Positions 60,067 through 64,000 of a stretch of 64,000 nt of DNA are shown one piece after another; positions within the stretch are counted from its first letter, which is position 1, and each line of letters opens with the position of its first letter. The translations under genes were made by a program, and so were the position numbers. The DNA is from Jaltomata sinuosa (taxonomy: Eukaryota; Streptophyta; Magnoliopsida; Solanales; Solanaceae), in assembly GCA_003996215.1 (NCBI GenBank), contig QJPP01007253.1:181112-245111 (forward strand), written 5' to 3'. Below the pieces are notes generated by a model, which was not told the DNA's origin, ran no database searches, and saw only the letters and a program-made list of their open reading frames with translations.

Positions 60067-60313
60067 TATAACACTAAGGGGTCGTTTGGTAGCTAGCTAA
60101 AGTTATATAGGTATTAGTAATGTAGATATTAGTTATGAGGGAATCTATATATTATTTATACATGTATTAGTTATGAGGGAATCTATATATTATTTATACA
60201 TGTATTAGTTATGTAGGGATTAGTTATTCATGTATTAATTATACAAGTATTACTTATTCCACCTTCTATATCCTGTATAAGATAATACATAGATTCCCTC
60301 ATAACTTATACAT
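60067..60313. repeat. GGGGTCGTTTGGTA MITE-end-like sequence with 39-bp duplication
   Basis: AAGGGGTCGTTTGGTAGCTA at 60074 resembles the terminus of a PIF/Harbinger or hAT MITE; the opposite end was not found. The 39-bp unit TTAGTTATGAGGGAATCTAT plus ATATTATTTATACATGTA occurs twice in tandem at about 60130-60208. Confidence 0.55.
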
Positions 60314-60353
60314 CGTCTTGAATATACATATGTCTCGTCTAGTGATGTATATA

Positions 60354-60393
<40 letters not shown>

Positions 60394-61470
60394 GTATTCA
60401 AAAGCTAATTAACCGATCGATAATACATATCCAAATACGTAGTATGGATACGTCATATATTACGTACATATGAGTTAATATACGATCATTGAGAAATGTA
60501 ATTAACCAAGTCTTATATATTATATATAATGATCCATCGTCTTGAATATATGTCTCGTCTAGTGATGTACGTATATACATAGTACGTATTCAAAAGCTAA
60601 TTAACCAATCGATATATAATCCATATCCAAGTAGTATGGAATATGTTGTATATTACGTACATATGAGTTAATATACGATCATTGAATATAATTAACCAAG
60701 TTATTCTATATACTATAATGATCCGTCGTCTTGAATATATGTTTTTTTGTTGCGATATTGTACGTATATATATAGTACGTATTCAAAAGCTAATTAACTA
60801 ATCGATAATCCATCCAAGCAATGGAATACCCTTGTATTACGTACACACGAGGTAATATACGATTGTTGAGTAATGTAAATAACCAAGTCCTATATATATA
60901 GTAATGATCTGTCGTCTTGAATATATGTTTTTTTGCGGCGATATTGTACGTATATATATAGTACGTATTCAAAAGCTAATTAACCAATTGATAATCCATC
61001 CAAGTAGTATGGAATACATTGTATTACGTACATATATGAGGTAATATACGATCGTTGAGTAATATAATTAATCAAGTCCTGTATATTAAATGGTCCATCA
61101 TCTTGAATATATATGTCTCGTCTTTAGTGATGTATGTTTATATATGAAGTACATATTCAAAAGCTAATTAACTAATCGACAATTCATCCAAGTAGCTAGT
61201 GGAATACGTTGTATTACGTACATATGAGGTACTATACGATGACGATCGTTGAGTAATATAATTAACCAAGTCCTATATATTACTGGTCCGTCGTCTTAAA
61301 TATATGTCTCGTCTAGTCATGATGTACATATATAGTACGTATTCAAAAGCTAATTAATTAATCGATTGATAATCCATTCAAGTAGTATGAAATACATTGT
61401 ATAGTAGTATAATCATTGAGTAATGTAATGAATAAATAATGTATCCGAGTTTATGAAATATGTTGATGAT
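60314..61470. repeat. Tandem array of about 189-bp units, six copies
   Basis: Units begin at the CGTCTTGAATATATG word at 60314, 60538, 60727, 60913, 61099 (reads CATCTTG) and 61292. Each contains AGTACGTATTCAAAAGCTAA followed by TTAACNAATCGATAATCCAT, a TTGTATTACGTACATATGAG part and an ATATACGATCATTGAGTAAT part. The first unit is longer because of a TA run at 60357-60388. ACGTA and CGATCG-type palindromes are frequent. No coding sense. Confidence 0.92.
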
Positions 61471-61624
61471 TAAATAATTTTTATTCATTACTTTTAATTT
61501 TTTTTTTAAAAACCGACCTCAAATGGTCGGTTTTATCAAAAAATACTTTATTAAAAATTTATTTTTTAGTAAAACCGACCTCAATTGGTCGGTTTTTTTT
61601 TTTTAAATTTTATTTTATTACCTA

Positions 61625-61953
61625 AAAACCCTAACACCCTAACACTCACACTCACACACTCTCTCTCTCTCCCCAATCGACCACCACCCTCAAACACCCT
61701 CCGGCGACTCCTCCCTCCGGTGCCCCCTCCCTCCGGCGCCCCCTCCCTCCGAAAACCTTCCCTCCGGCGTCCCCCCCTCCTCCGCCTTCCACCGCTGCTG
61801 CTGCTGCTGCAGATTGCTGCCGCTGCTGCTGCTGAAGGTTGCTGCCGCTGCTGCTGCTGAAGGTTGCTGCCGCTGCTGCTGCTGAAGGTTGTTGTCGCCT
61901 GCCGCTGCCGCCTGTCGCCGTCGCTGTTGCTGCTCCGGTGGGGGTCCATCAAG
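61625..61953 (+). other. Putative leader exon with GCTGCTGCTG repeats
   Basis: After CCTAAAAACCCTAACACCC the sequence is C-rich (CTCCCTCCGGCGCC words). A 25-bp repeat follows, AAGGTTGCTGCCGCTGCTGC plus TGCTG, with unit starts at 61835, 61860 and 61885. It ends CCATCAAG/GTAAGT, a strong donor. No ATG occurs on the plus strand in this exon, and a 25-bp period changes the reading frame with every unit, so it is probably untranslated. Long open frames on both strands are composition effects. Confidence 0.5.
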
Positions 61954-62167
61954 GTAAGTAATTTTAATTTTCTTGTTAATTAATTATAGTTATTAAATTA
62001 GGGTTTATCATTGTTAATTTTAGTTACTAAATTAGGATTTATCATTGTTAATTTTAGTTACTAAATTAGGATTTATCATTTACCTAGGGCATGTCATTGT
62101 TAATTTTAGTTACTAAATTAGGATTTATCATTTAATTAGGGTTTATTATTGTTAATTAGTTTGTCTT

Positions 62168-62340
62168 ATATGGTGGATGTGAACTAGTGAATTTGAATAG
62201 TGAAGTAGTGAATTGAAAATGTGAACTAGTGACTTAGAATAGTGAAGTATAATGACTTGAAATTATGAACAAGTTACTTAAAATAGTGAAGTATAGTGAG
62301 TTCAAATTGTGAGATAGTGACTTGTAATGAATTGGAATAG
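62168..62340 (+). repeat. GAACTAGTGACTTGAAAT minisatellite, first block
   Basis: Units such as GTGAACTAGTGACTTAGAAT and AGTGAAGTATAGTGA mark the start of the minisatellite that dominates 63005-64000. The two blocks are separated by the palindromic repeats and about 280 bp of other sequence. Confidence 0.7.
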
Positions 62341-62394
62341 GAAACTTAGTCTTTAATTTAGTTTATTTAATTATTAGCGTGATAAATTTGTTTA

Positions 62395-62722
62395 GCATAA
62401 GTGTCAACACTAGTTGATCCTATTGATGACAAAATTGATTTTCTTGCAAGATCAATTTATGTCCACCTAGTGTTGACACTTAGTCTTTAATTTAGTTATA
62501 ATGTCGTTGATTAGCATAAGTGTCAACACTAGTTGATCCTATTGATGACAAAATTGATTTTCTTACAAGATCAATTTGTGTCCATCTAGTGTTGACACTT
62601 AGTCTTTAATTTGATTATAATGTGGTTGATTAGTAAGTGTCAAGACTAGTTGATCCTATTGATGACAAAATTGATTTTCTTGCAAGATCAATTTGTGTCC
62701 ATCTAGTGTTGACACTTAATAC
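62395..62722. repeat. Three tandem palindromic units of about 118 bp
   Basis: Each unit starts AAGTGTCAACACTAGTTGAT and ends in its inverted match CTAGTGTTGACACTT. Between them lies GACAAAATTGATTTTCTTGC followed by AAGATCAATTTGTGTCCA. Unit starts (GTGTCAA) are at 62401, 62520 and 62637. The third start has a G for C (GTGTCAAGACTAG). The spacer between hairpins is AGTCTTTAATTTAGTTATAA-like. Confidence 0.92.
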
Positions 62723-63004
62723 TAATTAGCATCCTTGGATTGGATTTTATTAGCTTTGCATCCCAGACCTTGTCCGCTTTATGGTTTGTAGTATTCGTTT
62801 TAGTTGGTAGTATTACCCTTGTGGCCCTGTGTGGCCTTGATCATGCCTCTGGACCATAGATGGTGGGTTATTTGGGAATGTCCGTGAGTCCCGGACATCG
62901 ATATCTCGATTATAGAGATGGTTATGTATGCTGTAGAGCGATTGGAGCCTGTGCAGGGCCGATAGGTTTATTTGTGAGCCATTGGGCTGCTGATTGTGTT
63001 TGGC
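62723..63004. other. Less AT-rich single-copy-looking insert in the repeat field
   Basis: This 280-bp stretch (with GTGTGGCCTTGATCATGCCT and GAGTCCCGGACATCGATATC) differs in style from the repeats on both sides. I recognise no protein in it. It could be a fragment of another element or an unamplified part of the intron. Confidence 0.4.
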
Positions 63005-64000
63005 ACATCATTATCATGCATATAAACTGAAAATATGAACTAGTGACTTAAAATTGTGAAATTTAGTAAGTTGAAATTGTGAACTAGTGACTTAAAATAA
63101 GTAAAGTGTAGTTAGTTGTTAATTGAAATTTTGAACTAGTGACTTAAAATAATGAAGTGTATTAAGTTAAAATTTTGAACTAGTGACTTAAAATAAGTGT
63201 AGTTAGTTGTCAGTTGAAGTTTGAACTAATGACTTAAGATTGTGAAGTGTAGTAAGTTGAAATTTTGAACTAGTGACTTAAAATAAGTAAAATGTAGGTT
63301 GTATTAAGTTAAGATTTTGAACTAGTGACTTAAAATAAGTAACGTGTAGTTTGTATTAAGTTAAAATTTTGAACTAGTGACTTAAAATAAGTAAATGATA
63401 GTTTGCATTAAGTTGAAATTGTGAACTAGTGACTTAAAATAAGTAAAGTGTAGTTAGTTGTTAGTTGAAATTTTGAACTAGTGACTTAAAATAATGAAGT
63501 TTATTAAGTTAAAATTTGAACTAGTGACTTAAAATAGTGAAGTGTAGTAAGTTAAAATTTTGAACTAGTGACTTAAAATAAATAAAGTGTAGTTAGTTGT
63601 TAGTTGAAATTTTGAACTAATGACTTAAGATTGTGAAGTGTAGTAAGTTGAAATTTTGAACTAGTAACTTAAAATAAGTAAAATATAATTTGTATTAAGT
63701 TAAAATTTTGAACTAGTGACTTAAAATAAGTAACGTGTAGTTTGTATTAAGTTAAAATTTTGAAATAGTGACTTAAAATAAGTAAATGATAGTTTGCATT
63801 AAGTTGAAATTGTGAACAAGTGACTTAAAATAAGTAAAGTGTAGTTAGTTGTTAGTTGAAATTTTGAACTAGTGACTTAAAATAATGAAGTTTATTAAGT
63901 TAAAATTTGAACTAGTGACTTAAAATAGTGAAGTGTAGTAAGTTAAAATTTTGAACTAGTGACTTAAAATAAGTAAAGTGTAGTTAGTTGTTAATTGAAA
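63005..64000 (+). repeat. Higher-order minisatellite of GAACTAGTGACTTAAAATA units
   Basis: The core TTTTGAACTAGTGACTTAAA recurs roughly every 40-60 bp with spacers AGTAAAGTGTAGTTAGTTG, TAATGAAGTGTATTAAGTT and AGTAAATGATAGTTTGCATT. A larger period is visible: GTAAATGATAGTTTGCATTA at 63391 returns at 63782, 391 bp later, with the same order of spacer types between. The array continues past the window end. Confidence 0.9.

Larger units (their letters stand above)
61500..64000 (+). mobile_element. 5' part of a second CACTA-type unit, running off the window
   Basis: Two hairpin units of the same ACCGACCTC....GGTCGGT family lie at 61511 and 61575. A GC-rich transcribed-looking exon with a good splice donor follows (61625-61953), then AT-rich intron-like sequence full of tandem repeats to the window end. 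This order (subterminal repeats, leader exon, repeat-filled first intron) fits the 5' portion of a CACTA element whose transposase would lie beyond 64000. The outer terminus was not found, so the 189-bp array may have replaced or displaced it. Confidence 0.55.

Noticed and set aside
61581..61952. Ser/Gln/Ala-rich minus-strand protein
   Set aside because: It is the reverse reading of a C-rich leader exon with GCTGCT repeats and a plus-strand splice donor; composition alone keeps the frame open.
62395..62722. MicroRNA precursors
   Set aside because: The hairpins are tandem copies inside a probable transposon intron with long loops; without small-RNA data a miRNA call is not justified.

Overview
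The window looks like a repeat-dominated piece of a flowering-plant nuclear genome, most likely Solanaceae. It is AT-rich and very poor in genes. Several repeats are of types I associate with Solanaceae: a long-LTR Ty3/gypsy family with internal 40-bp repeats, a GTGGCGGAGCC-ended foldback MITE, and MITEs beginning GAGGGTGTTTGG. It also holds a decayed plastid 16S rRNA fragment and a GT-AG-spliced trihelix gene. The species assignment is inference; no database search was possible.

Layout. 0-7 kb: a partial gypsy LTR, a 5'-truncated Ty1/copia element with an intact 3' LTR, and a LINE reverse-transcriptase scrap joined to unclassified sequence. 7-11.8 kb: AT-rich spacer with a plastid 16S fragment and simple repeats. 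11.8-17.4 kb: a complete gypsy insertion on the minus strand (two 2.2-kb LTRs, 5-bp target duplication) whose interior is reduced to 1.2 kb. 17.8-20.8 kb: a Helitron-like element with an old internal duplication. 21.4-23.0 kb: a decayed LINE. 23.1-24.0 kb: a long-TIR foldback element. 25.2-26.8 and 32.9-33.6 kb: two arrays of one hairpin-bearing tandem repeat, each followed by a purine-rich tract. 27.7-28.5 kb: a GC-richer island, possibly organellar. 34.5-37.2 kb: a second Helitron carrying a fresh 884-bp tandem duplication. 37.5-39.4 kb: two hAT-like elements in opposite orientation. 39.9-44.1 kb: a Mutator-like MITE, RNase H scraps, and a hAT-like element built of CCGGTACCGG-like repeats. 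50.2-51.6 kb: Stowaway and foldback MITEs. 59.2-64 kb: a CACTA element with palindromic subterminal repeats, a 189-bp tandem array, and the 5' portion of a related CACTA unit whose intron is full of tandem repeats.

The one gene I trust as functional occupies 50044-46560 on the minus strand. Three exons joined by GT-AG introns in a consistent phase give a protein of about 991 residues: a GT-gamma-type trihelix DNA-binding region followed by a conserved middle region and a C-terminal protein-kinase-like fold that lacks key catalytic residues. The last exon alone has no ATG at its start, which argues against a separate kinase gene. Everything else is transposable elements in varying decay, organellar DNA, or simple and tandem repeats. 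The most interesting items are the trihelix-pseudokinase gene, the parallel internal duplications in two Helitrons, the hairpin satellite family at two sites, and the CACTA region with nested tandem arrays.
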